DNA from: a virus
Virus record (IMG/VR): IMGVR_UViG_3300017679_000013
Location: 1 to 40,429 of that record
Reading direction: 5' to 3' (one strand)
Length of the DNA stretch: 40,429 nucleotides
Shown here: one piece after another, positions 1 to 7,181 of the stretch
How positions within the stretch are numbered: position 1 is the stretch's first letter
Layout: every line of letters begins with the position of its first letter
Program-made: the position numbers and the translations under genes
Notes under the pieces: model-generated
Told to the model about the DNA's origin: nothing
What the model saw: the letters and a program-made list of their open reading frames with translations, nothing else
Databases searched by the model: none

Positions 1-945
1 CTATTCCAAAGCCCTTGCCGCCGTTGATAGATAATCCGGCGCAAACTTGGCATAAACCCGTTCAACGGTCGCCACGGTGTCACCCAGAAATGCAGCCACG
101 TCCTGCAATGGAACACCCTTTTCCACCATCCAACTTGCTACCGTATGCCGAACGGTGTGCGCGCTCGCGTCCTTCACGCCTGCGCGATCGAACACCATTT
201 TGAGGCCCTTCTTAATGTCCAGCACGGGCCTGCCTGCGTATTCGATCACATGGTCGCACGTTCTGACTTTAGCGGCGATCCTCATATAGCGGCGCAGTCT
301 CTTGTTCATGGGCAGATAGACGCGGCGCTTGTTTCCAGCCTCATCACCCCGGCGAAAGTCAACGCGATTCCTGGCTAAGTCCACGCGGTCCCATGTAAGC
401 TGCAAAATGGCGGTCTTTCGGGAGCCGGTGCTGATAAGAATGGCGATAAACATTCTAAGATGCCGTCCTGACGTGCGAGCCGCCTTGATGATGGCCTTGA
501 CCTCGGCGCGTGTGAGAACCCGCTCTCGTGGTTTTCCAGCGGCGGGGAGGGGTATCTTGAAGCCCTTGGCGTCGCAATAATTCAGCGCGGCAACTAGGGT
601 CTGCAATTCGGTTCTGATTGTGCCGTCCTTTACCGCCCTAGAAGCCCAATAACGGCGCGTGAGGGCGTCGGTGATCTGGTCTGGCCTCATACTGCCGAAA
701 TAGGCAAGAGGGGCTTTCAGGAGCAATTCTTGGGCTTTGCGGCGCTTCTGCTCTGGGCGGTCTAAGTAGAGCCTGATGATGTCCTTGACCGTGGTGGGCG
801 CGCGACGCTCGCCAGCTAGAAAGTCAGCTAGGCGGCGTTCTGCCTCACCACGATCTTTTGTCCTGAGGGCAAGCCGTCTTGTGTTGCCGCGCTCTCGCCA
901 TGTTGCAGCCCATGCGCCACGGTAGAAGACAAGTCGGTATTCCAT
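1..945 (-). CDS. int: Tyrosine-recombinase integrase
   Basis: A site-specific recombinase that integrates and excises the phage chromosome. The 314-residue reading starts at the ATG at 945; a TTG 36 bases upstream is the only longer option and looks weaker. The C-terminal catalytic domain shows the first arginine in TGSRKTAILQL (about R176), HTVRHT (H263/R266) and the nucleophilic tyrosine in VERVY (about Y298). The usual LGH motif reads LGD, a variation seen in phage integrases. The N-terminal 140 residues fit the arm- and core-binding domains. It is the last gene of the leftward operon and its start lies inside xis. No att core can be identified because no flanking chromosome is in the window. 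Confidence 0.95.
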   Translation of the reverse strand: MEYRLVFYRGAWAATWRERGNTRRLALRTKDRGEAERRLADFLAGERRAPTTVKDIIRLYLDRPEQKRRKAQELLLKAPLAYFGSMRPDQITDALTRRYWASRAVKDGTIRTELQTLVAALNYCDAKGFKIPLPAAGKPRERVLTRAEVKAIIKAARTSGRHLRMFIAILISTGSRKTAILQLTWDRVDLARNRVDFRRGDEAGNKRRVYLPMNKRLRRYMRIAAKVRTCDHVIEYAGRPVLDIKKGLKMVFDRAGVKDASAHTVRHTVASWMVEKGVPLQDVAAFLGDTVATVERVYAKFAPDYLSTAARALE

Positions 946-1097
946 CGGATGCTGTCCATAAAGTCCGCAGCGATACGCCAATCACGACCAATCCGGCAAG
1001 CCTTAATCTGGCCAGCCCTGCACATGGCCGTGACCTTCTGGGGGCTGATGTGCAAGAGCTGGGCAACTTGGCGCGGAAGGAGAACAGGCGCGCTCAT
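828..1097 (-). CDS. xis: Excisionase-like small DNA-binding protein (MerR/HTH_17 type)
   Basis: An 89-residue protein. The first 50 residues form a winged-helix excisionase-type domain: LLPRQVAQLLHISPQKVTAM, then a basic CRAGQIKACRIGRDWRI wing. Such proteins bind beside the integrase arm sites and drive recombination toward excision. The remaining ~37 residues overlap the first 118 bases of the integrase gene in another frame, as lambda xis overlaps int. The ATG at 1097 overlaps the stop of the upstream gene (ATGA). Its role as excisionase is inferred from the domain and position; a general regulator is the alternative. Confidence 0.82.
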   Translation of the reverse strand: MSAPVLLPRQVAQLLHISPQKVTAMCRAGQIKACRIGRDWRIAADFMDSIRWNTDLSSTVAHGLQHGESAATQDGLPSGQKIVVRQNAA

Positions 1098-1495
1098 CCC
1101 GCACCTTTAATCTTTTCCATCGCCGCGCCCAACTCAACAAACACCGCTGGCAATGGCGGGCTTGAGGGTGGGGGTGGTAGGGGTCGCCAATGTGTATAGT
1201 CACCCAAACTCCAACCCTGATGACAGTCGGTGTGTATTTCTCCATCTTCATTAAGATGGACAACATGGACCTCTCGCCAAATGGTGCTAGGGTTTCTGAT
1301 CTCAATGCTGACTAGAAACGAAAGACCTTCCTCATCCGGCGCAGTGCTAATATCAAACCAGCGGCAATGGCTGTCAGCGTAATCGCAGGCGGCGTCGGCT
1401 AGGGGCAACAAAGCAGTAAGCGCCTCGGCTAGTTTGGTCGGCATGAGAGTGTAGCCGTCCGCAACGGGCGCGATAGGGGGCTTGTCATTGGTCAT
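1094..1495 (-). CDS. DUF551-like small phage protein
   Basis: 133 residues from the ATG at 1495, which overlaps the upstream stop. The central part reads DISTAPDEEG followed by a beta-rich stretch and THWRPLPPPP near the end. This matches the layout of the DUF551-type proteins common in early regions of temperate phages, in which a W/ISxAPxDG start is followed by a terminal THWxPLPxPP. No catalytic residues are evident and the function is unknown. It is translationally coupled to xis downstream (ATGA). Confidence 0.6.
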   Translation of the reverse strand: MTNDKPPIAPVADGYTLMPTKLAEALTALLPLADAACDYADSHCRWFDISTAPDEEGLSFLVSIEIRNPSTIWREVHVVHLNEDGEIHTDCHQGWSLGDYTHWRPLPPPPSSPPLPAVFVELGAAMEKIKGAG

Positions 1496-1862
1496 TGGTG
1501 GTGTCCTTGTTGAGTGTTTCAAAAATTGCTTTTGCGTTTGGCGTTGGCCACGGGTCTGTTGAGCCTGCGGCCTTTGCAAGAAGGGTAGTAATTGACTGCC
1601 AATAGTTCGGGCAAACAGTTGTCATTTGATATTGGTCTAGCGGCGCACCACTTCGGGCCTTAATGGCGTTAAACTCGTGGTAGGCTATCCAAGCCAAACC
1701 CTCCAACTCTGCGATCCGCTCCACCAACCCACTAGCCTCCAAAGCGGCTTCGATGGCGGCGCGCATGGCGTCATCCCACACTTGATCCTTAGTGCAATAT
1801 GCGCGGTTGTAGGCTCGAATTGCGTCGCCTAGCATTTCATCAGTAACTTCAAACTTGCTCAT
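1485..1862 (-). CDS. Hypothetical early phage protein
   Basis: 125 residues, acidic and mostly alpha-helical, with an Ala/Glu-rich helix at residues 33-55 (AAIEAALEASGLVERIAELE). I do not recognise a family. The start is supported by a strong ribosome binding site (GGGGGAGAG) just before the ATG at 1862 and by overlap with the preceding stop. It sits among small accessory genes between the recombination genes and xis/int, where many phages keep non-essential host-modulating genes. Confidence 0.6.
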   Translation of the reverse strand: MSKFEVTDEMLGDAIRAYNRAYCTKDQVWDDAMRAAIEAALEASGLVERIAELEGLAWIAYHEFNAIKARSGAPLDQYQMTTVCPNYWQSITTLLAKAAGSTDPWPTPNAKAIFETLNKDTTNDQ

Positions 1863-2143
1863 ATCTCTCCCCCTTTGAGAGCGGCCTGCTCTTGATAGCC
1901 AAGTGTTTCCCGCGCTAGTTTGCAGCAGTCATCGGCGTGCTGTTTGGCGTGCTTCTCTTGCACGAAGCCAATGTCAGCTATCCAGAACAACCCCTCCCGC
2001 AGCCTCTTATTCTCGGCCTCGAGTTCAAGGACACGGGCGGCGAGGCGCTTAGCCACGCGAGACTGCATGAAGCCACCAGTTTTTGCCCAATCCCTCAGTT
2101 CCTCGTCGGTGAATGGTTTTTGTAGGGTGGTGGTGTCGGTCAT
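1859..2143 (-). CDS. Hypothetical early phage protein with short coiled coil
   Basis: 94 residues starting MTDTTTLQKPF at the ATG at 2143, which shares one base with the upstream stop (TGATG). A leucine-zipper-like segment, LAARVLELEAENKRLREGL (residues ~35-53), predicts a short coiled coil. Similar coiled segments occur in many small lambdoid early-left proteins. A histidine/cysteine patch (HAKQHADDCCK) follows. No function can be assigned. Confidence 0.6.
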   Translation of the reverse strand: MTDTTTLQKPFTDEELRDWAKTGGFMQSRVAKRLAARVLELEAENKRLREGLFWIADIGFVQEKHAKQHADDCCKLARETLGYQEQAALKGGEI

Positions 2144-2745
2144 CAAAAAGCCTCCTCAGTCTCAGCCTGCAATTCCGCCTTCCGATCGCCAGCCAATTGC
2201 TTCAGCGCTTCGACATGCTCGGGATAATCGCGGCGGGTCTGCGCCGATGCGCGCCAAATAGCCTCAAGCATTTCGGTCGACGTCGCGGCCTTGATGCGCT
2301 CGGCAATGACTGCGGGCGTGTCGGTTTCAGGCTGGGCGGGCGCGGGTGCCTGGACCTTCATTTTCTTGACCATAAACGGCGCGCGCTTGGTCTTGCTCGC
2401 CGTCAAAACAAGCTGGGCGTCTTTCTCTATATGGCTCATTTCGCCAATTCGAATACCGCCCACCTTCATTCCGCCGAATTGCACTTCGGGGTCAAGATAG
2501 AGCGTCATAGAGCGTCCGACGTATTGCATGGCGTCAATTCCCCATAGAGCGATCATGACGCGGCGCATCGACTTGCACGGCTTATAGGGCTTGTCAGAGC
2601 CTTCGATGTGGATCTCAACAGGCTGGTCTGGCGTGCTTTCCGACGCGCGCACACGGCTAATTGTGATGGTGCGCGGCCCCCCGATGAGATCGTCCGCATT
2701 TAGTTGGTCTGATTTCGGCGCGGTAAATTGTGTCATGTCTAGCAT
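2143..2745 (-). CDS. Conserved phage protein of the recombination module
   Basis: 200 residues directly downstream of the exonuclease gene. AGGAG lies eight bases before the ATG at 2745, which fixes the start MLDMTQFTAP. The N-terminal two thirds form a compact, beta-rich domain (DDLIGGPRTITISRVR, then MTLYLDPEVQFGG and VGGIRIGEMSHIE). A Pro/Ala linker (QAPAPAQPETDTPAV) leads to a helical tail with ATSTEMLEAIW. I do not recognise a catalytic motif. Position suggests a partner of the exonuclease, for example a single-strand annealing or DNA-binding accessory protein, but that is only inference. Confidence 0.65.
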   Translation of the reverse strand: MLDMTQFTAPKSDQLNADDLIGGPRTITISRVRASESTPDQPVEIHIEGSDKPYKPCKSMRRVMIALWGIDAMQYVGRSMTLYLDPEVQFGGMKVGGIRIGEMSHIEKDAQLVLTASKTKRAPFMVKKMKVQAPAPAQPETDTPAVIAERIKAATSTEMLEAIWRASAQTRRDYPEHVEALKQLAGDRKAELQAETEEAF

Positions 2746-2757
2746 TGGTTTTTCTCC

Positions 2758-3447
2758 TTAGATTATCATTTCGTGACCGAGTTCAATCACGCGCTCGGTA
2801 GGCAAAAGCCCGCGCGAATTGGCCTCAAAAGCGGCAATCACCTGCTCGACCTTGGCCTCAAACTGTGTCGCCGCGGCCAAGATGGCGTCCTGAATTACGG
2901 GGTCGGGAAACACGCGCACCACGGCCATAGGAAGCCCGCCCGAATAGCTGATATGGTCAAGCCACTTGCGGCCAGTGACCAAGAGGCCAGTCTGGGCCTG
3001 CATCACGTATTCGGGCGCGATCTGGTTTGCGGGCAAAAGTTCCGCGATGGTCTGCACTTGGTATTTCTGGCGGCGTGATTTGACTTCTATCAGCCCGTCA
3101 TCACCGACTAGCCCGTCTGGACTATAGCCAATCGTGAAGTCCCCGAATGAGCGCGTGATGAAGCCGACTTGCGTGACTGGCGCGATCTTCTCCGAGTAGA
3201 GATAAACCGCGCTGGCCTCGTCTTGGTGGCCTCGTATCATGTCGTCGCTGATATAATGCGGCTCGACATATTGCGATATTCGTTGCGCGGCCAGCTCGTA
3301 AACGTGGGCTCGGGTTTTGTCGTTGTCGGCTACCTTGAGCGTGGGGGTTAGGATGTTTCGGATTTCGGATGCAGTTAGAAGCCCTAGGCGGGCTTGGAGC
3401 CACTCGTCGGAACCTTGGATTAGGTCGTCGTAGATTTTTACTGTCAT
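2758..3447 (-). CDS. YqaJ/lambda-Exo family 5'-3' exonuclease
   Basis: 229 residues from the ATG at 3447; a longer open frame upstream only shadows the neighbouring gene. The family hallmarks are in order: GSDEWLQARLGLLTAS at residues 12-27, RGHQDEASA with the metal-binding glutamate (E77), and the PD-(D/E)XK core SPDGL...GLIEVKSR (D111, E121, K123). These nucleases resect double-stranded ends for annealing-based phage recombination. No Beta/RecT-type annealing protein is recognisable nearby, so one of the two flanking unknown proteins may fill that role. There is no good ribosome binding site; translation is probably coupled to the gene ending at 3452. Confidence 0.92.
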   Translation of the reverse strand: MTVKIYDDLIQGSDEWLQARLGLLTASEIRNILTPTLKVADNDKTRAHVYELAAQRISQYVEPHYISDDMIRGHQDEASAVYLYSEKIAPVTQVGFITRSFGDFTIGYSPDGLVGDDGLIEVKSRRQKYQVQTIAELLPANQIAPEYVMQAQTGLLVTGRKWLDHISYSGGLPMAVVRVFPDPVIQDAILAAATQFEAKVEQVIAAFEANSRGLLPTERVIELGHEMII

Positions 3448-3451
3448 GGTG

Positions 3452-4477
3452 CTAGAACCTGATTGAAACCGCTGGGATGCTGCCAGCCGCGATGGCCAGC
3501 ACAATCTCGCGGGCCTTATCTTCGGGAATGTCCATTTCCATGAGCGCAGACTTAGCCGCACCCATAATCTTGCCACGGTGTTCGCGGTCTTGTTCGCGGG
3601 ATAAACGCTCACGTTCAGCCTTAGCCGTTTCATCGGCAATGCGCTTTTGTTCCGCCAGCCGATCAGCCTCAGCCTTGGCGACCTTTGCCCGCTCGGCCTC
3701 AAGCTCGGCCTGATGCTTGCGCTCTGCCTCAAGGCGTGCCTGTTCAGCGGCGCGCTGGGTCTCAAGGATGGCCTCTTGCCGTAGCTTCTCAAGCCGTTCC
3801 TCTTCGGCCTTTCGTGCTTCCTCGGCCAAGCGGACGGCCTCAACCTCGGCCTGACGTGCGGCCTGCTCTTGGCGTAGTCGCTCAAGCTCTGCCCGCTCCT
3901 GTTCTTCACGGGTGATGCGCGCGTGCTGAATGTTCAGCTTTTCAATCGCGGCATCTTTGACGCCCTGAATATGCTCAAGGCGTTCACGGTGGACGTCAGG
4001 GTCAAGCTTCAAATCAGTGAGCCATACAAGGCGCTCTGATACGGTCGCGGCGGTGTCGTCAATGCCGACAAATTCCGCCTTCAAGATCGCCGTTAGCAAG
4101 TCGGTGTGCTTTTGCTCGCGTTCCTTTTCGGCGTTTTCCCAATCCGTCAGCGGCTTGCGAACCTCATCTTCAAGAGCCTCTAGGCGCTCTTTAATCGCAG
4201 ACCCGGCCTCGTTTGCCTGCTTGGTTTTCGTGCGCCATTCCTCGGTCAAACCAAGTCGCGCCTTGTCGATTGCTGTCCGTGTCTTGGCGATCTTGAACGC
4301 CATAGAGCGCACTTCATCGCGGCCTTTGTTGGTCGAAACGTCGCCTGAAACCTTGGCGACTTCTTCCTTTAAGCGCTCATAGAAGGCCTCGAATTTTTCT
4401 TGATTAAGGATGGCCAGCGCTGGGTTTTCTTGGACCTGCACCACTACATCTTTAGTCGGCTCTAAAACTTCGATCAT
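3452..4477 (-). CDS. Long coiled-coil phage protein of the recombination module
   Basis: 341 residues from the ATG at 4477 (AAGGAG eight bases upstream, and overlapping the previous stop as ATGA). The N-terminal domain (residues ~1-130) is helical and contains DEVRSMAFKIAKTRTAIDKA and EVRKPLTDWENAEKERE. Then a very regular charged coiled coil rich in A, E, R, K and Q runs to about residue 300, ending in a small globular piece. Proteins of this design commonly sit beside exonuclease or RecT genes in temperate phages, but no enzymatic motif is visible. A host-nuclease inhibitor (Gam-like) or recombination scaffold is possible and unproven. Confidence 0.8.
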   Translation of the reverse strand: MIEVLEPTKDVVVQVQENPALAILNQEKFEAFYERLKEEVAKVSGDVSTNKGRDEVRSMAFKIAKTRTAIDKARLGLTEEWRTKTKQANEAGSAIKERLEALEDEVRKPLTDWENAEKEREQKHTDLLTAILKAEFVGIDDTAATVSERLVWLTDLKLDPDVHRERLEHIQGVKDAAIEKLNIQHARITREEQERAELERLRQEQAARQAEVEAVRLAEEARKAEEERLEKLRQEAILETQRAAEQARLEAERKHQAELEAERAKVAKAEADRLAEQKRIADETAKAERERLSREQDREHRGKIMGAAKSALMEMDIPEDKAREIVLAIAAGSIPAVSIRF

Positions 4478-4641
4478 TGTAAAACTCCTTGTAATTCGCG
4501 TGCTGCGGTCAATAGTTTGTCGCGCGCCGCTTGGTGGTTTGGTGGACGAACGCCACATGGTAGCGTCGCTTGCTCGGCTTCACGCAACATGGCGCGGACA
4601 CGGGCGATTGTGCGGGTTAGGTCGGTGGCGGGCTGGTTCAT
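4474..4641 (-). CDS. Small hypothetical protein (55 aa)
   Basis: A 55-residue frame, MNQPATDLTRTIARVRAMLR..., ending in AARELQGVLQ. Support is structural: its ATG (4641) overlaps the stop of the upstream membrane-protein gene and its stop overlaps the next start, both as ATGA, so it fills the gap exactly. The ribosome binding site of the next gene lies inside its last codons. It is predicted helical and basic; function unknown. Confidence 0.7.
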   Translation of the reverse strand: MNQPATDLTRTIARVRAMLREAEQATLPCGVRPPNHQAARDKLLTAARELQGVLQ

Positions 4642-4823
4642 GCGATCCCCCAAAAAATCAGGACAAAAACCAAACCAACCACAACCGCACCGGCCGCAAA
4701 CCGCAGCGGTGACACGTAGTCGTCGGGGCGTGCCAAGTCAGCCGCGTCTTCGTGCGCCTGCCAGTCGACAGTCTCAACGCGGCGCATAAGATATTCGGCG
4801 GAAATGCGGTTCGCGTCGGTCAT
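4638..4823 (-). CDS. Small C-terminally anchored membrane protein
   Basis: 61 residues. The first ~38 are charged and soluble (MTDANRISAEYLMRRVETVD...), and the rest is one hydrophobic segment, FAAGAVVVGLVFVLIFWGIA, at the very C-terminus. It is therefore a tail-anchored inner-membrane protein. Both ends overlap neighbours as ATGA. I do not recognise a family; small membrane proteins in early-left operons can act on host metabolism or superinfection, but nothing here shows that. Confidence 0.75.
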   Translation of the reverse strand: MTDANRISAEYLMRRVETVDWQAHEDAADLARPDDYVSPLRFAAGAVVVGLVFVLIFWGIA

Positions 4824-5704
4824 GATTGCACCTCAACAAACTTGCCAGCCTCAGCGCGATACACACGTCCAGCCTTTAGTTTGCCCTTGCCAATGCAGCC
4901 CGTCGCAATGCCGTTGCACTTTCCTTGGTCGTCATAGCTGGCGAGCGAAACCCATGTGCCATCTATCCCCGTAACGGTCGAACGATTGCCCGCAGACATG
5001 GCGACACCATTGGTGCCTTCAATCGCCAGTTTGGAGTAATTGCCCGACGCTGCCAGTTTGGAGTCATTGCCCGACGCTGCCAGTTGGGAGTAATTGCCCG
5101 ACGCTGCCAGTTGGGAGTCATAGCCCGACGCTGCCAGTTTGGAGTAATTGCCCGACGCTGCCAGTTGGGAGTAACTGCCCGACGCTGCCAGTTTGGAGTA
5201 ATTGCCCGACGCTGCCAGTTTGGAGTAATTGCCCGACGCTGCCAGTTGGGAGTAACTGCCCGACGCTGCCAGTTGGGAGCCATGGCCCGACGCTGCCAGT
5301 TGGGAGTAATTGCCCGACGCTGCCAGTTGGGAGTCATAGCCCGACGCTACTGTAACTCCATAGGCGGGTTTACAAAGGCTTATAATGCCGTCCACAGCGG
5401 ACTTGATGAACGCGGGCAATGTCAACTCTGCGCGGATTGCAATGCTAGCCGTAACGCTCTTGTCGCCATCGTGCTTAACCGCGCCGACTGCCTCAACAGT
5501 CATATAGCGGGTTAGCTTGCCGTCATCTTGGATCAACGGGTAATAATTCCACACGTCCAGCGGATTGGCGCAGAAGTGAAACCCGCGCTCGCATTGAATA
5601 GGATCGCCGTCAATCGTGTAGGTCTGGCCCACCTCAAACTGATGATCGCGGCACTTAAGTTCGTGGGTGGCGGCCTTGAAGCCGGTGACTGGAGAAGTTG
5701 TCAT
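4820..5704 (-). CDS. DUF7666-like protein with twelve nonapeptide repeats
   Basis: 294 residues from the ATG at 5704. The first ~130 residues resemble the DUF7666 domain often seen in phages, with GFKAATHELKCRDHQFEVGQ and CERGFHFCANPLDVWNYY. Next come twelve near-identical nine-residue units of the form ASGNYSQLA, two degenerate units (IEGTNGVAM, SAGNRSTVT), and a C-terminal beta domain ending GRVYRAEAGKFVEVQS. Strict periodicity with small residues at fixed positions predicts a right-handed beta-solenoid, comparable in design to pentapeptide or ice-nucleation repeats. The role is unknown; DNA mimicry or surface binding are possibilities only. Confidence 0.85.
   Translation of the reverse strand: MTTSPVTGFKAATHELKCRDHQFEVGQTYTIDGDPIQCERGFHFCANPLDVWNYYPLIQDDGKLTRYMTVEAVGAVKHDGDKSVTASIAIRAELTLPAFIKSAVDGIISLCKPAYGVTVASGYDSQLAASGNYSQLAASGHGSQLAASGSYSQLAASGNYSKLAASGNYSKLAASGSYSQLAASGNYSKLAASGYDSQLAASGNYSQLAASGNDSKLAASGNYSKLAIEGTNGVAMSAGNRSTVTGIDGTWVSLASYDDQGKCNGIATGCIGKGKLKAGRVYRAEAGKFVEVQS
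5026..5349 (-). repeat. 12 x 27-bp tandem repeat inside the DUF7666-like gene
   Basis: Twelve in-frame 27-bp units, visible on the plus strand as the recurring core CCCGACGCTGCCAGTT followed by (T/G)GGAG and a variable trinucleotide. Each encodes ASGxxS(Q/K)LA. Units differ mainly in the codons for residues 4-5 (NY, YD, SY, HG, ND) and in Q versus K. Near-identical DNA indicates recent expansion or ongoing homogenisation, and the copy number could change by slippage without breaking the frame. Confidence 0.95.
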
Positions 5705-5976
5705 CACGCAGCCACCTTCATCGAGCGAACTGCAACCCACGCGGCATGGTGCGCCGCAAAATCGTCGTTCATCTCAATGACGCGGGCGCGGTCGAAGTTT
5801 GGCACCTCGTCTTCCAGCACGTCGATAATGCCGTGAAGCGCGTCCATGCCAGCCAGCTCACCGATGATGGCAAGCGAGGCCAAGAATGGATCGGTCGCGT
5901 CTTCAATCGCGTTCGCGCCATAGTTCACCACGTCTTCACGGATGCGGTCGGCGTCGGTTGGGTCTTGTGGGTTCAT
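5704..5976 (-). CDS. Hypothetical acidic protein, first gene of the left operon
   Basis: 90 residues starting MNPQDPTDADRIREDVV at the ATG at 5976, preceded by GGGAGA at a normal distance and about 25 bases from the predicted leftward start point. The protein is acidic and helical (IEDATDPFLASLAIIGELAGMDALHGIIDVLEDEV) and ends DDFAAHHAAWVAVRSMKVAA. As the promoter-proximal gene it would be expressed first after induction, a slot used in lambda for N. It has no arginine-rich N-peptide, so I infer no antitermination role. Function unknown. Confidence 0.7.
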   Translation of the reverse strand: MNPQDPTDADRIREDVVNYGANAIEDATDPFLASLAIIGELAGMDALHGIIDVLEDEVPNFDRARVIEMNDDFAAHHAAWVAVRSMKVAA

Positions 5977-6006
5977 TGGGTGTCTCCCGTTTGTTTCGGT
6001 GACACC

Positions 6007-6035
6007 TTGATAGCAAACTGCTATAGGCCTGTCCA
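6007..6035 (-). promoter_or_regulatory. Leftward early promoter (PL-like)
   Basis: On the minus strand a -35 TGGACA (6035-6030) is followed by a 17-base spacer and a -10 TATCAA (6012-6007). The predicted start is near 6000, about 24 bases before the first gene's ATG. Two operator palindromes lie on it exactly as at the rightward promoter. Confidence 0.75.
6011..6023. promoter_or_regulatory. Left operator, promoter-proximal site
   Basis: Palindrome TAGCAAACTGCTA (with flanking A/T, ATAGCAAACTGCTAT). It lies in the spacer and touches the -10 of the leftward promoter, so bound repressor should block polymerase. Confidence 0.82.
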
Positions 6036-6048
6036 TAGCAAAATGCTA
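6036..6048. promoter_or_regulatory. Left operator, promoter-distal site
   Basis: Palindrome TAGCAAAATGCTA, 25 bp centre-to-centre from its partner and abutting the -35 of the leftward promoter. The consensus and spacing are the same as at the right operator. Confidence 0.82.
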
Positions 6049-6057
6049 TTGAACTGC

Positions 6058-6096
6058 ATAAAATGAAGGCGGCGCAGAAAACTGGATCGCGCCGCC
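6058..6096 (-). terminator. Intrinsic terminator of the repressor operon
   Basis: On the minus strand a perfect 8-bp GC stem (GGCGGCGC / GCGCCGCC, 6096-6089 with 6075-6068) closes a 13-base loop and is followed by TTCATTTTAT. It lies just past the stop of the membrane-protein gene at 6103 and would end repressor-operon transcripts before they enter the left promoter. Confidence 0.8.
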
Positions 6097-6102
6097 GTCT
6101 AT

Positions 6103-6555
6103 TTAATTTGTGGAATCAACGCTGATGACGCTGCAATCATCGCTTTTGAGTTTGCCGCTTGAGTAGCCGATTGTCATGCCACCAAAGCCATTCTCAGCGC
6201 GATACTTCATGGCGATTGCGTGCGCGCCATTCTTATCGATAGGCCCAACTCTGGTTTCGATATGCTCGAACGATTTGGGGTTTCTTAGGTTCTGCATGAC
6301 AGTGGCGGCAAACTCATTGCTGGCACCGCTGAAGCTACTCAGGCAATGAAAGCCCTTCTTACGACGTTCCGCCTCTTTTGCCTTCTCAGCGGCGGCGAGC
6401 TGTTCCGCCTTGGCTTTCTCGGCTGCAGCCAGCGCCTTGCTTTCTTCTGTCTCAGGAATGAGGCTCCCAAGCGCAGCCAGTCCGAAAAATATGGCCAGCA
6501 CCCAAAACCACCAACGCTTCAAAAGTGGCTTCTTTTCCTTGGTCTCTTTAATCAT
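6103..6555 (-). CDS. Membrane-anchored lysogeny protein co-transcribed with the repressor
   Basis: 150 residues from the ATG at 6555, which overlaps the repressor stop (ATGA) and has GAGGG nine bases upstream; an ATG at 6564 is worse placed. A basic N-terminus (MIKETKEKKPLLKR) precedes one membrane span (WWFWVLAIFFGLAALGSLI), then an Ala/Lys/Glu coiled coil (residues ~40-70). The C-terminal domain carries HCLSSFSGASNEF, NPKSFEHIETRV and AENGFGGMTIGYSSG. This last domain occurs in small uncharacterised bacterial membrane proteins. Expression in the lysogen makes superinfection exclusion or lysogenic conversion a reasonable guess, not a demonstrated role. Confidence 0.8.
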   Translation of the reverse strand: MIKETKEKKPLLKRWWFWVLAIFFGLAALGSLIPETEESKALAAAEKAKAEQLAAAEKAKEAERRKKGFHCLSSFSGASNEFAATVMQNLRNPKSFEHIETRVGPIDKNGAHAIAMKYRAENGFGGMTIGYSSGKLKSDDCSVISVDSTN

Positions 6556-7160
6556 TTCATCCATCCCTCTAATGGCCTAACCCACGCTAAAGTGACGTCC
6601 TCAATAGGCTCATGCGCCGGATTATGGCTAAACAGCGACCATTTACCAACACTTTGGCCGCGCCTTAATACTTTCACAACTAGAGGTCCGCCGTCAATTT
6701 GTGCCATCACCTCTTGGTTCACTAGCACTTGTGGATCGCTCGTCGGACCAAATACCAATCGCTCTCCAGGCATAAACCTTGGCGACATGCTGTCACCGGC
6801 AACCTTCATGGCGAGACGATCTTTTAGCTTGAAATTGATAAACTCATTTGCGGGATGATTTTCACTCTGATCTATAAACACGGCCTCTGCACCTGCGCTA
6901 ACAATACCCGCTAATGGTATCGTCATCCCTGCGTCAGATTCGGACTCACTCTCTGGCGACCCTGTTCCGAACATCAGCCACTCAGGTGAGACGCCAAACT
7001 TGCGTGCATAGACGGTGGCCTGTTCGCTGCTGATCTTGCGCCGCCCTGCCTCATGATCGGCAAGGTTCTGACGATGCAAGCTGGTCGACCTCGCCGCTTC
7101 GGACGTTGACGCATAGCGCTTCGATCGCGCCCATTTCAATCTTTCGGCTGGTGTTTTCAT
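6552..7160 (-). CDS. cI: CI-type prophage repressor with S24 (LexA-like) autoprotease domain
   Basis: 202 residues from the ATG at 7160. An N-terminal helix-turn-helix (residues ~1-65: AERLKWARSKRY, then STSLHRQNLADHEAGRRKIS) binds operators. An acidic linker follows. The C-terminal peptidase S24 fold has the scissile Ala-Gly in VSAG (A89-G90), the nucleophile in GDSMSP (S124) and the general-base lysine in VVKVLRR (K163). The 35-residue gap between cleavage site and serine equals that of LexA, so RecA-stimulated self-cleavage (SOS induction) is expected. The start codon lacks a Shine-Dalgarno sequence and sits about 15 bases from the predicted transcript start. Confidence 0.93.
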   Translation of the reverse strand: MKTPAERLKWARSKRYASTSEAARSTSLHRQNLADHEAGRRKISSEQATVYARKFGVSPEWLMFGTGSPESESESDAGMTIPLAGIVSAGAEAVFIDQSENHPANEFINFKLKDRLAMKVAGDSMSPRFMPGERLVFGPTSDPQVLVNQEVMAQIDGGPLVVKVLRRGQSVGKWSLFSHNPAHEPIEDVTLAWVRPLEGWMK

Positions 7161-7181
7161 CAACTGACAATAACCCAATTC

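Noticed and set aside
1-60. attL/attP core next to the integrase
   Set aside because: The window begins at the integrase stop codon and the other end stops at a gene, so no duplicated core can be compared.
946-981. Longer integrase starting at TTG 981
   Set aside because: The added 12 residues begin with a rare start codon without a ribosome binding site and lie in the xis coding region; ATG 945 gives the normal family length.
3448-3909. N-terminal extension of the exonuclease with many Arg/Pro residues
   Set aside because: It is a shadow of the coiled-coil gene in another frame; family homology starts at residue 1 of the ATG at 3447.
4925-5515. Long open frames with periodic repeats on both strands across the 27-bp repeat array
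   Set aside because: The 27-bp period is divisible by three, so every frame stays open and looks repetitive. Only the minus-strand frame with the DUF7666-like domain and flanking operon overlaps is credible.
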